Shown piece after piece: positions 44,991-55,295 of a DNA stretch of 64,000 nt (position 1 is its first letter; every line of letters starts with the position of its first letter). The DNA is from Aristolochia californica (taxonomy: Eukaryota > Streptophyta > Magnoliopsida > Piperales > Aristolochiaceae). The notes under the pieces were generated by a model, which was not told the origin of the DNA, made no database searches, and saw only the letters and a list, made by a program, of their open reading frames with translations. The DNA lies in contig JARWKL010000008.1 in assembly GCA_029961685.1 (NCBI GenBank), positions 38,264,144 to 38,328,143 of the forward strand, read 5' to 3'. Both the position numbers and the translations under genes were made by a program.

Positions 44991-46256
44991 TGAGACGGAG
45001 GATGAAGTCATGGTGTGGCAAGACACCAAGGCCAAAGACTGTACAAGTCCAGTGCACAACAACAATAACGACAGCCAAGGCCAAGTGCAAGTCCAGTGCA
45101 CAACAACAGCAGTGACGGCCAGTGCCAAGTGCAATGGCATGGCCCAGAGGGGTGCACGCATATGGCCTGCCCGACATCAGCTACAGAGAAAGAAGACACA
45201 CTTGAGTTGGCTAGATGGATGGCCAAGCAACAAGATGTGCAACGGCCCCAACAGCCGGCCAAGACAGAAACCATATTCGCAATAGATGCGCGCACGACCC
45301 AAGCAGAAGGCGCATCTGCGTTTGAGGTTGCCAAGGGAGAAATACGCGCACGGCACAGAGGCAGTGCGTGGATGGAACACACAAGGGGTTATCAAAGGTA
45401 AGATGCGCGTGAGGCGCGGAAGCAGCACACGCACGCGCGCACTTGTCCAGGTAGTAGTGCAACCGTCCAAGTTATGCAAAACTATGATTATGGTTTCGTG
45501 GCAAAATCTAGGAACTTACCCTTTTCGAGTGGGACCCGTCATGGGCCACTCAGATCCGACCCCTAATGCATCTAAGACTCTTTTATGGCATGGCCTAAGG
45601 CCTGAGTTGGCGAGGCCTAAGGGCTGAGTTGGTGGCCAAGTGTATAAAGGCCCAAAAACGGAACTGAGTCAAAGAGGCAGATTTGATAAGGAAAGATCTT
45701 TGCTCTCATTGGACGGAAGCATGAGAGAATGATCAATTCAAGGAGATTTGATAAGGGTGGAGCAAATTAAGGGATTTGGATAAGAAGGATCAAATCAGGG
45801 AGGATCTTTGCTCTCATTGGACGGAAGCATGAGCGAAGGATCAAATCAAGGAGATTTGATAAGGGAGGATCTTTGCTCTCATTGGACGAGAGCATGAGAG
45901 AAAGGAGGGGTCGAAACCTATAAACACCATGGTTGATGACCCTTGTATTCATTCACCATATCTTGGATAGCTTGTAAAGCATAGACGTGAGGGAGAGTTT
46001 TTGTAGAGTGTTGGCCTTCTACCTTGGACGACCACTCCTTGTAATCTTTCTAGCATTAATACAAGGTTACTTTCTCTTCCCATTTCATTGTCTTTCTACC
46101 TTTTCATTGTTCGTACTTCACTTGAGAGGAAGGAGTTTGCAACATTGATTTAAGGGACAAGAGGTTGTACTACCTTTGACGGATTTAAGGTAGGCTATCA
46201 CGGGAGTTGGAGTTCCGCTAGCCTAATCAAGTTTAGGCTCGTCTGACCCTATGACA
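44991..46256 (+). repeat. 3' LTR of the gypsy element
   Basis: A 1266-bp LTR, 55 bp longer than the left LTR mainly because the GATTTGATAAGG..GCATGAG unit is present three times instead of two. It also has a small internal duplication near 45040-45110. Confidence 0.85.
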
Positions 46257-46261
46257 CTAGT

Positions 46262-48570
46262 ACTTTGAAATCATCCTTTAGTATATCATGTTGAGTTTGA
46301 ATCATGAATAGTTCTCATGTTGAGTTGACCTTTCTATATGACTAACTCAATAAACTTTTTATTTTAAAATCTCTGTGTGTGTATGCATGTCTCACCGTTG
46401 AATATCTATGCACTTATTTTCAAATCACCCATTATTCAACAAGTTAAGTTGAGGTTTAATTTTAGTGATCCCTCCATTGAGACATAATATTTGAGTTGCT
46501 TTTTCAAATTAGTCTTTAGTTTTTCACAAAGAGTATCATACTTTAAAATCAATTGTCTGGGATTTAAGTTAAACTTCTATCACTTGTTGGAAAGACACGT
46601 AATAGCGTTATTTATTATTTAGTACTTATATTGTAAAGTTTACCTATTGAGAAGCATTATATATGCTGAGATGTAAGCTAGTAACCTTTGTAACCATTCT
46701 CTCAAGTAGGGGAACTGGACCCGATCCGAATACCCTAGGTTCAAGTTTCTAGTTTCACCTTGTACGTTGGGGACAGGACAGGGAAAAACCCTCTAGGTTT
46801 TGGGTAAAAAATGGGTTTTCCCAAACTCGACCCGAACCTGACCCATGGACAAGACATGGATATAAAGCGAGGTTGGGATGAGCCAAGGGTGGGTTGAGCT
46901 TATGGTAACAAGGCTGGGATGGGTCGGGTTTAAGTCGGGTTCATAAGGTTGCTTCTTGAGGCTTTTCTCTTTCATCTCCATTGGAAAAATCTATGTCTGA
47001 TTGGACGAGATTCAATAAATTGGGCGATCCAATACACACAATACATTTGTTCTTTCATGTCTGTTTCAACTATGTTAGTCCCATGGAACAACTTTCTTCG
47101 TATAACACTGTTTTCTTCTTTTCTCTTTTGGCATCATTTGTGCTAGTCATTCAAACTTCTAGGCCAATGGACTCTATTAGAGATTTTTAAATCTCCTACC
47201 GATCAAACATATGGCTTTATTATGTCCAAATGGATGGGTGATCTACCATGTCTAATGTTGTTCTTCTAGTATAAAATTAAAGAAGAAAGTCTATAAGCCT
47301 CTAATTTGATATTCAATTGCTTATCTTTTCGAGTAAACCTTGAGATCACTTAATCGATAAACTATTCTAAACACTTCGTTAATGATCTCACTAACCCCTC
47401 CAAAAATAAAACAATTGAAATTCCCCTACTACGGAAACTTCATTCGCTTTTAATTGCCTCGTAAAATTTTAATTTTCATAAAATGTAATCAAATATTAGA
47501 CAAGAGGCCCATTTGAAGTCCTAATAGAAAAGTGTGGATCTAGACTTATGTAAGACGTAAGACGGTTCACTATCCATAGTCGATTTTCCATTGAACGTAA
47601 GATGGTTCACTATCCATAGTCGATTTTCCATTGATGGTGGTCACCGCTTACAACCTTACGGATTTTCTGTCGGTTTGGTGGTCTACTATCGAAAGTAACA
47701 TATTTGTTTTTGGGAGAAAGTGAACAATAATAACCACGACTATACTAGGCCGTATGTTCCTCATGTGGAAGATATTGAACAGAAAAATCAGGCAATCCTG
47801 GCCGTCCAGCAAGGACAAAAGGGTCCGTGAGTTGTCAAATTCTGTAGCCCTCGGTCTATCTTAAGTGGCGTGACATTGTGGTCACCCAGTCAGGGTTATT
47901 CTAGTAATTTTTATGGTTTAATTGTTTGACACGTACTTGCATAGGTCAAACTAGTCAACAAGAAGGGGGTTAATCACATCCGTTCAATCATCATCCACAA
48001 TTTTAATCGTGTGGCTGCCGAGCTGTTGGGCCCATCTACGCCGATTCCTTGTCTTTTTAATTGGTAGAAGATCGCTTATCTAGTTCGGGGTTGAAATTAT
48101 GATTTTTGAAAGTTAGCGTGTAAGGCTATTATAACGAGAAGCGTATGAGAAGCCATGTAAATTTGTACCCTAGCTCTCATGGCTGCAGAGTTACCATTTG
48201 GATCGCGTCTTGTATTCGTCTCACTCAATAAAGTTGGCGACCTTTAGTGGAAATATCAAATATGAACTTTGTAAACCGTATTTGGCTAAGGAGTCCGGTT
48301 CGGTAGGGTCGAATTTGGTTCGATTTAAGAAAATGGTTGAGCCAATTGGCTTAGCCCATGGTGGAAACTTTTCTTTTATTATTAAAAATGATTTATTCAA
48401 ATATCTAAAATAGTGATTTTCATATTGAAAATGTATTTCTATATTTTAAAATTAGTTAAAAAATTCCAATGTTAGAATCAATATTTTTTAAAATTAAAAG
48501 TAAATTGATAGAGGGTTGTTTGTAAATATGAGTCGGTATTTTTAAATATTGATTTTATAAATAAATTAAG
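46262..48570. other. Intergenic sequence, no gene recognised
   Basis: AT-rich with a G/C-richer part near 46700-46930. Short family-free open frames only. A 40-bp tandem repeat is listed separately at 47555-47634. Confidence 0.4.
47555..47634 (+). repeat. 40-bp tandem duplication
   Basis: Two adjacent copies of a 40-bp unit beginning ACGTAAGACGGTTCAC (47555-47594 and 47595-47634) with one or two mismatches. Confidence 0.85.
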
Positions 48571-49284
48571 ATAATTTATAGTGACCTTATTGATTTGCCT
48601 CAATCAAAATATAAATTACTAATATATGATAAATAATAATAATTTTTTTATATTTTTACTTGAAATAATAAATGATTAAGAAGAATCCGCTTCTCAAATA
48701 ACCCCCTTTTTTGTAATGTAAGAACGAAGACTAATCCTCCTCTCTTTGGTGAAAGTCGAGTAAAAAAGAGGAGAGGAAGAGAGAAGGGGAGGGCTTCTTC
48801 TCCTTCAGTTGTCGTAAGACTGAAGCTCCCTTTCTTTCCCTTTAGAAAAGTAAGGGGAAGGGCTCCCCTCCCTCTTCTTTGATTCCTTTAGGAGGGGCCT
48901 ACAATTAATTAATTAATTAATTTTTTTTAAAAATCAATATAATTTATAGTGACCTTATTAATTTTCCTCAAAAAAAAATAAATTACTAATATAAAATAAA
49001 TAATAAATATTTTTTTATATTTTTACATTAAATAATAAATAATTACGAAGAATCCGCTTCTCAAATAACCCCCTTTTTCACAAAATAAGAACGAAGACTA
49101 ATCCTCCTTTTGCTCCTCTCTTTAGTGAAAGATGTCAAACAGAGGAGAGGAAGAGAGAAGGAGAGGGATTCTTCTCCTTCTATTGTCGTAAGATTGAAAC
49201 TCCTTTTCTTTCCCTTTAGAAAAGTAAGGGGAAGGGTTCCCCTCCCTCTTTGTCGATTCCTTTAGGAGGGGCCTACAATTAATT
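48571..49284 (+). repeat. Approximately 340-bp direct duplication with an internal inverted repeat
   Basis: Unit 1 (48571-48910) and unit 2 (48939-49284) are highly similar, from ATAATTTATAGTGACCTTAT to GGAGGGGCCTACAATT. Each carries a CTCCTCTCTTT...AGAGGAGAG inverted repeat and a GGGAAGGG/CTCCCCTCCCTC hairpin-prone tract. Unit 2 is slightly diverged. No coding capacity. Confidence 0.85.
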
Positions 49285-49744
49285 TTTTATTTTATTTTTT
49301 TAAAATTAATGAGTTTTTTTTCACTTAAATTTATGCTTTATGCTTTATGTTAATTTAGAGAATGTTAAAACTACAGAATTTAATTTCCCTGGGGTGAACA
49401 ATAACAAGTCAATTCTCAAGTAGGAAACCGGTTCGGATGCGATTCTCGTTCCCTATATTCTTTTCAGCGGTCCGAACTTCGGTGGGTAGCCGACGTGTTA
49501 AGCGCCGACCCTACGACCGGAAAATTGGGGTCCGAATTCTATCAACTAGATCATTAATCGACACATCATTCTCTTTACGCCCAAAATAGTTATTTTATTA
49601 CAAAACGGCCATTACGCTAACGTCGACGCTCCGAGTCTCAAATATGGTGCAAATCCCAAAGCAAAGTGCGGCATATGCGTCGAACCCACGGAGGGGTAGT
49701 TTCGTAGTTATGGTTCACAACGTGGGGAATTCATCCGAAGTTGT
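49285..49744 (+). promoter_or_regulatory. Likely promoter region of the RHB1A-type gene
   Basis: Sequence directly upstream of the proposed transcribed leader. It becomes richer in CG dinucleotides toward 49500-49740, as plant promoters near transcription starts often do. No clear TATA box was assigned. Confidence 0.3.
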
Positions 49745-49954
49745 ATGTTTCGAATCTCTTCAGTTTTCGTCCTTAATCGCGTAGTTAATGTTTTATCAGA
49801 CGCCCCACCTTTGGAGTCGAAGAGGAAGAGAAAGGCCTCTCCGGCTTTCTCTCTTCTGCTCGAATACGCGAATCGAGCGAAGGAATCTTACAGTCCGCCG
49901 CAAATTCTTGAGCTCAAATTTCTACTCGCTCTCGAGATCTTCTGCTCTTCTAAG
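49745..49954 (+). other. Proposed non-coding first exon of the RHB1A-type gene
   Basis: A pyrimidine-rich, GC-higher stretch ending in a splice donor, CTAAG|GTGTGT, at 49954. The next good acceptor directly before the coding start is CTCTAG at 57842, giving a leader intron of about 7.9 kb that carries the nested transposons. The open frame here has no family features, so it is taken as 5'-UTR. Other leader exons may exist in between. Confidence 0.4.
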
Positions 49955-50559
49955 GTGTGTTTGGCAAATATGCTTTTGGTCCATTTTTTTTTTTCCGTTT
50001 TTTTTTTTTTTTTTTTGGAAGCTTGCGAGCCGATATAATTTCGATTCTTTGCGATTTTTTTTTTACCTCCTCGATGGATTTGTGTAGCTTTTTTTTGTTG
50101 TTTGCCTTACTGAGGTGCCTGCACCTATCTTTCTTAGGTTGGGAGGTGCTCTATTTTTTATTCTTCTGCTTTTTGCTATATGTTTCGGATCTTCTTTATT
50201 TATATTTTAGCTTGGTTTAATTTTGTGCTGCAGTTTGATCTGCGAGTTTGTGAAATGTGGATTTTGTGCAGCTTCCCTATTTCATGGACTGGTTTGAATG
50301 TGTGATTTCCATTTATTTCCCTTTGTAATTTCTATAGTGTTTAATCATATTGATCGGAGCTATTTAGTATAACTTCATGTTGTCGTAGTTCAGTCTTCTT
50401 GGGTTTATGATTGTTTGTTGGCAGGGCCGAAGGTTCCGTTCCGAGTAAGTTGACATCTTGGTTAAGTTTGATTCCAAGGTGGTGCTTTCTCCATTGTCGT
50501 TTGCTTAAGATTAAGTTTCCCTCATAATATCAGCATTAAGAATGTGTAGCTCATTTATT

Positions 50560-50890
50560 TCCAAAGTAGTTGCCATGTTAGTTCTTTTTGTCAGTGGCCG
50601 CAGGTCAATTGACATTAATTGTAATCTTTATGCTCAGAAGTTCTCTGCCCCAGTTGTTGAAGGGCACTCAGTCTGTGTCATCGATTAGTTGACAAAACAT
50701 AACCCACTTCCTTGGAGGTTAAAGCATGTATTTGATGAAATTGAGGATATTTGTGAAACCCTTCATGTAATCTGGCAGCATTGCCTCATGCTGCAAATAG
50801 TATATCAGATGAACTTGCAAATTTGGGAGTATCTCATCCCTCTCTAGTTACTGGAGACTCTCTCCCATTGTCTTTCCCCACATGTTGTAT
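50560..50890 (+). mobile_element. LINE/retroelement RNase H fragment (+)
   Basis: Broken plus-strand frames read as the C-terminal half of a plant LINE-type RNase H: YAQKFSAPVVEGHSVCVIDW, then NPLPWRLKHVFDEIEDICET, then ANSISDELANLGVSHPSL. It resembles the minus-strand fragment at 58074-59710, including the shared PWRLKHVFD core, and is another remnant of that family. Confidence 0.6.
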
Positions 50891-52090
50891 TCTGTTTACT
50901 GCAATATATTTTGGATGAATCACTCCATAAGTTTATAAGTTATTTGTTGAGTGCTCCTACATTGTATCTGTTGTTCCTTGGCTTTGTCAGTTTCAACCTT
51001 GTTGGATTTGTGATTCTATCAATTTCAAATATGATTCTTGCAGTTAGATACTGAAGTGGGTAGCTGAGAGTGCATCTGATTTATTAAAATGACACTTTCA
51101 AATAGTGAATGGCCCTGGATACTCTTAGTAGGTTATAGTATGATGAGTCTCTTACACCTTAAAGAACTGATAGAGTGGGATTTTTAAATACTCAAAGTAG
51201 AGCAATCATTTATTAAAAAATAGCTTGATTGGTCTTTTCTTCGTTTTTAGCACCATAATGATGCACTTATGTCTTTTTGTGCTTACAGAGAGCAGTCAAG
51301 AAAATTACTTGGTTGAAGTAATTGACCTTTAGCAGTTTACTTAGTTTTGTTGCATCTGGACATGTCAAACTGAGGCACTCTAATTGGGAAGCTTATGGTG
51401 TGGATTATTATGCTCTCTTTCTGTATTTTCTTATTTTATGTTGCATTTTGTAATTGAACAGTTAAAAAAAATTGAAGAAAGCAACTAGTTGGAATTTATG
51501 GATGACAAATCATGAAAAAATGGATCCCAGACTGCTAATGATTAGCTGAAGGAATGCTTTCGATAAACTAACAGGCATGCTAGGCTAAAGTCGTATTTTT
51601 ACACAAGATAGATGTTTGTCTCCAAGAGAAAGGTTCATATACATAACCACGAGATAGTATGGAGTGTAAAGTCAAAATTGCTGATTTTATCAATTACATT
51701 CAACTAGCTGTTTGATTCTCTCTGACTTCTTGAATGGAGTCTTTGTTTAAATCAAACTTCTATTTGCAGAAAGATAGCTTCATGCATCTGTTTTTTTTTT
51801 TTTTTTTTTTTGAAAAGGATGCATATATTAACAGAGAAAAATATAGAGGTCAAGGGAGCAAGTCCCTAACAACAAGAGATTGAAGGGATGTTCCCTTGGC
51901 AAATACATCTGTTGCCGAATTTGTAGATATCGAAATGTGAGCAAATACAAGAGAATTGAGAAGCAATATCTAAAATCTCTTGAAAAGTGTCCCAATGGCG
52001 CCATAAGAAAAGGAAGGGGGGGGGGGGGGGGGAAGATGCGCTATTGCACCAACCATTAACCACCTTTGAGTCTCCTTCAATGTGAAGAGG

Positions 52091-55000
52091 TGATGCAGGA
52101 GACACCGAGCCAGATGATGCTGAATTGTCAGATAGCACGTTGTTGGCTTTGAAATACCTCAAGTTGACCGATCAGCGTAAAGCGGGTAAGTAGTCGGATC
52201 TTTTTACTGAATCCGGGTTGGACCAGATTTTTGAGGGTTTAGGGTTTGTTTTATTTTGAATTGCAGCCCGGGCTTGTCGGGGGCATAGAGGTCTGTTTAA
52301 AACTCTGTTATGTGAACAGAGAGAGGAAAATTATTGATTGAGATTTTGTGAATCGAAAATCAGAGAGGTTTCTCTGTGTTTTTAGGGTGACCTCTTGCGA
52401 TTTTCCCCTGTAGGTTACCTGTGGAATCGCCTGCAGGATAATCGCTATCCTGTCCAGCGTCAGTTGGTATCAGAGCTTCAGGCTGGGGAAGAAGCTAGGT
52501 CTCGCCAGAGACGCTGCATCGAGAAGCAGTTAGAAGGGTCGACGAAGATGTCGCCGTCACCAGAGCTACTGCTCGACGCTACTACCGGAAGAACTCGGGA
52601 TTCGACTGAGCAGAACTCGGGACTCGACCGAGCAGACCTTGGCACTCGACCGAACAGGGCAGCTGTTCGTGGCTATTGCCGAAAGATGGGGATTCGATAG
52701 GGAGAGGGTTCAAGATCGATGTCGTCATTGCCGTACGACGTTGTCGTGGCCGGAACTGCTGTCGACGGAGCTGGCCGAACAAAACGAGTTCAGGACTTAC
52801 CGAACACAGGGGCGTCGAAACAGAGGTTTCGTGGTGCCGCAATAGGGGTTCGTCCGAGAGAGGTGAACCTCGCGCGAAAAAGGAGCACCTCGGGCTGCCA
52901 AAGACGACGGCCAGAGAGGGCCGCCGGAGAGGTCTTGATTTCGAAAAAAAGGGCTCCAAAATCCCGATTTCGGGAGAAATTTTCCGTCAGCGTCGAGAGC
53001 CGAGGCATTTTGTCAATTTCGTCAGCGTCAGTGTCAGCGTCGATAAATTTGCCGAATTTTCCGCATTTCGTCAGCTTTAGAAGAGGTTTCGATTTGGGGA
53101 AATCCCATTTTTTCTAAACATTCACTTTGGGGCACACTTGTTTCTAGGGGCAACGAGATTGACGCATCTGCAGCTCCTTCCAGGGGTGAAATTTCGCTAG
53201 TTTCCATAGCTGGTGATCGTGGTCATAGTTGTAATGTTCAGGCTGTGATGCTTGAAGATTTACAGAGGCAAGTTGCGGAGTTAACCCAGCGTCTAACAGC
53301 GCAGGATTTCGGTGATCGTGAGATGGAAGATCACGATTCCGATGTCAGGTTCGCAAACCCATATCGCAATCATGCTCGATTCAGGGAGCACCGCGGTCAG
53401 GGGGATCGACTTGTAGACCTCGGTTTCAGATTGACGCTACCTGAGTTTTCTGGTATGTTACAGGCCGAAGGATTCGTCGACTGGTTGCATTAAATAGAGC
53501 GTATCTTTGAGTATAAGGAAGTCCCAGATCGTGTCAAGGTGAAACTGGTTGCCATCAAACTCAAGGGCAGAGCATCTGCGTGGTGGGAGCAGTTGAGGCG
53601 ATCACGAGACCGGTAGGGCAAGGCTAAGATCACTGATTGGGAGAAGATGAAGAAGAAGAGGAAGGGTCACTTCCTTTCGGTTACACTCAAACCTTGTTTC
53701 ATCGACTTCATTTGTTGAGGCAAGGCCCGAGATCAGTGGATGATTACACGGAGGAGTTCTATCAGTTGATTGCCCGGAATGATCTATCTGAGACGAAAGA
53801 GCAGATGGTGGCACGGTATTTGGGGGGTTACGACAGCCCTGCAGGATGTCCTCAGTTTTCACTCGCTGTGGGCCATTTATGAAGCATACCAGCGTGCATT
53901 GGCTGTAGAAAAACAGTAGAACAGGAGGCCCATGATCAGAAGCGATCAAAGCAGCCCATCAGCTCGTCCTCCAGAATCCGTTCCTGCCCAGCAGCCCACA
54001 CAAGGTACTTCTAACTCACCTATTAGATTTTTCCGATGTGGTGAGCAGGGCCATAAGGCCACTGAGTGTAGGAAATCTGCTAGTCAGGAGGGCAAAAATC
54101 TTCTGATTGAGGAAGACGTGGTAGATGAAAATGAGGAGATTGGTGAGCCTGTGTATGATGAAGATGAGGATGGAAATGTGTTGTATGGTGATGGCCATGA
54201 GACTCTGGTTGTTCGTAAGAGTCTATTGACTCCCAAGGGGGTTTCAGGGGATGATTGGCTATAGACCCATATTTTTCACACGACCTGTACAGTTGCAGAT
54301 ACAATCTACAAGATGATCATTGACAGTGGTAGTTGTGAGAATGTTGTATCAGAAGAGAGTCCAAAAATTGCAGTTGACGACAGATCGTCATCCCAAACCG
54401 TACAACTTATCGTGGCTGACTCACAGCAGTGAGGTAACAGTCGATAGGTGCTGCCTAGTTTCTTTTTCCATCGGCATGAACTATTTTGATAATGCTTGGT
54501 ATGATGTAGTCTCTATGGATGCTTGTCATGTCTTGTTAGGCCGTCCTTGGCAATATGATCGCAGTGTTATTCATGATGGGCGGAAGAATACCTATTCCCT
54601 TAGCATCAAAGGGAAGAAGATTATGCTGGCACCTCGTCGGGACAGACCCACTCCTACTCCGATAGCCGGTATTACTAACCTACTTTCACTGTCCAGGTTT
54701 TTTGTAGAGATTGAGCGTGAAGACGTAGAGGAGGATCTTCCTCCTGGGCTGCCACTTGAGCAGGCGAAGCTGGCCATTCCCGCGAGTCATTTGAGGACTT
54801 TTGATGTCTTTAATGTCACACACTTAGAGTCCTTGTTTTATGGATTCTGTTGAAGCTATTGTGAACTCGAGGGCGAGTTCTTTCCAACCCGAGGCGACTG
54901 ATGTAGGAGACACTGAGCCAGATGATGCTGAATTGTCAGATATCACGTTGTTGGCTTTGAAATACCTCAAGTTGACCGATCAGCGTAAAGCGGGTAAGTA

Positions 55001-55295
55001 GTTGGATCTTTTGTTCGGATCCGTAGTCGGATCTTTTTACTGAATCCTGGTTGGACCAGATTTTTGAGGGTTTAGGGTTTGTTTTATTTAGAGCTGCAGC
55101 CCGGGCTTGTCGGGGGCGTTGAGTTCTGTTTAAAACTTTGTTCTGTGAACAGAGAGAGGAAAATTATTGATTGACATATTGTGAATCGAAAATTAGAGAG
55201 CTTTCTCTGTGTTTTTAGGGCAACCTCTTGCGATTTTTCCCCGTAGATTAGCGGTGGAATCGCCTGCAGGATAATTGCTATCCTGTCCGGCGTCA
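52091..55295 (+). mobile_element. Non-autonomous Ty3/gypsy element, gag-protease only
   Basis: LTRs at 52091-52462 (372 bp) and 54899-55295 (397 bp), TG...CA, both ending TGTCC(A/G)GCGTCA. A perfect primer-binding site TGGTATCAGAGC is at 52465-52476 and the target duplication AGAGG is at 52086-52090 and 55296-55300. After a leader of about 770 bp comes gag (about 53248-53945: [41 protein letters not shown]), then a zinc knuckle lacking its first Cys (FFRCGEQGHKATEC), then an aspartic protease (IIDSGSCENVV) and its continuation to 54853. RT, RNase H and integrase are absent. Gag and protease are broken by stops and frameshifts. The right LTR has about 25 bp of extra duplicated sequence. Confidence 0.88.
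53248..54853 (+). pseudogene. Disrupted gag-protease region of the gypsy element
   Basis: The retrotransposon gag domain, a defective CCHC knuckle (Phe in place of the first Cys) and a DSGS aspartic protease are spread over three frames. In-frame stops include TAA after GFVDWLH (53491-53493), TAG near 53614 and TAG at 54262-54264; a frameshift near 53650 and another near 54320-54430 separate the pieces. The protease segment 54320-54853 is the longest uninterrupted part. It cannot make a full polyprotein as it stands. Confidence 0.8.

Larger units (their letters stand above)
42564..46256 (+). mobile_element. Internally deleted Ty3/gypsy (chromodomain) retrotransposon
   Basis: LTRs at 42564-43774 and 44991-46256, each starting TGAGACGG and ending ATGACA, and a perfect 5-bp target duplication CTAGT (42559-42563 and 46257-46261). 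Just inside the left LTR is a degenerate tRNA-iMet primer site (TGGTATTAGTTCG). The internal region is only 1.2 kb. A gag start (ATG at 43804) runs into a junction near 44030, directly followed by late integrase sequence (LLQPLPISKRLWESISMDF), so protease, RT, RNase H and early integrase are gone. Integrase resumes beyond the nested TRIM-like element (PTMIISDQDPKF) and ends in a chromodomain-like MQYLAKWQGQPECEA before the right LTR. Confidence 0.88.

Noticed and set aside
42540..45627. Many GC-rich frames of 75-158 residues in the gypsy element
   Set aside because: They lie in LTR sequence, occur in parallel in both LTRs, and have no domain; only the gag start and integrase pieces are real.
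47555..47634. Possible CRISPR-like direct repeats
   Set aside because: Only two adjacent copies with no spacers, in a plant nuclear genome; a simple tandem duplication.
49745..50220. Frames of about 90-100 residues at the RHB1A leader
   Set aside because: They run across a T-rich intron start and have no family match; treated as 5'-UTR and intron.
52015..52032. Long G run in the LINE
   Set aside because: An 18-base homopolymer in the LINE RNase H region is more likely an instability or assembly feature than a G-quadruplex with a role.
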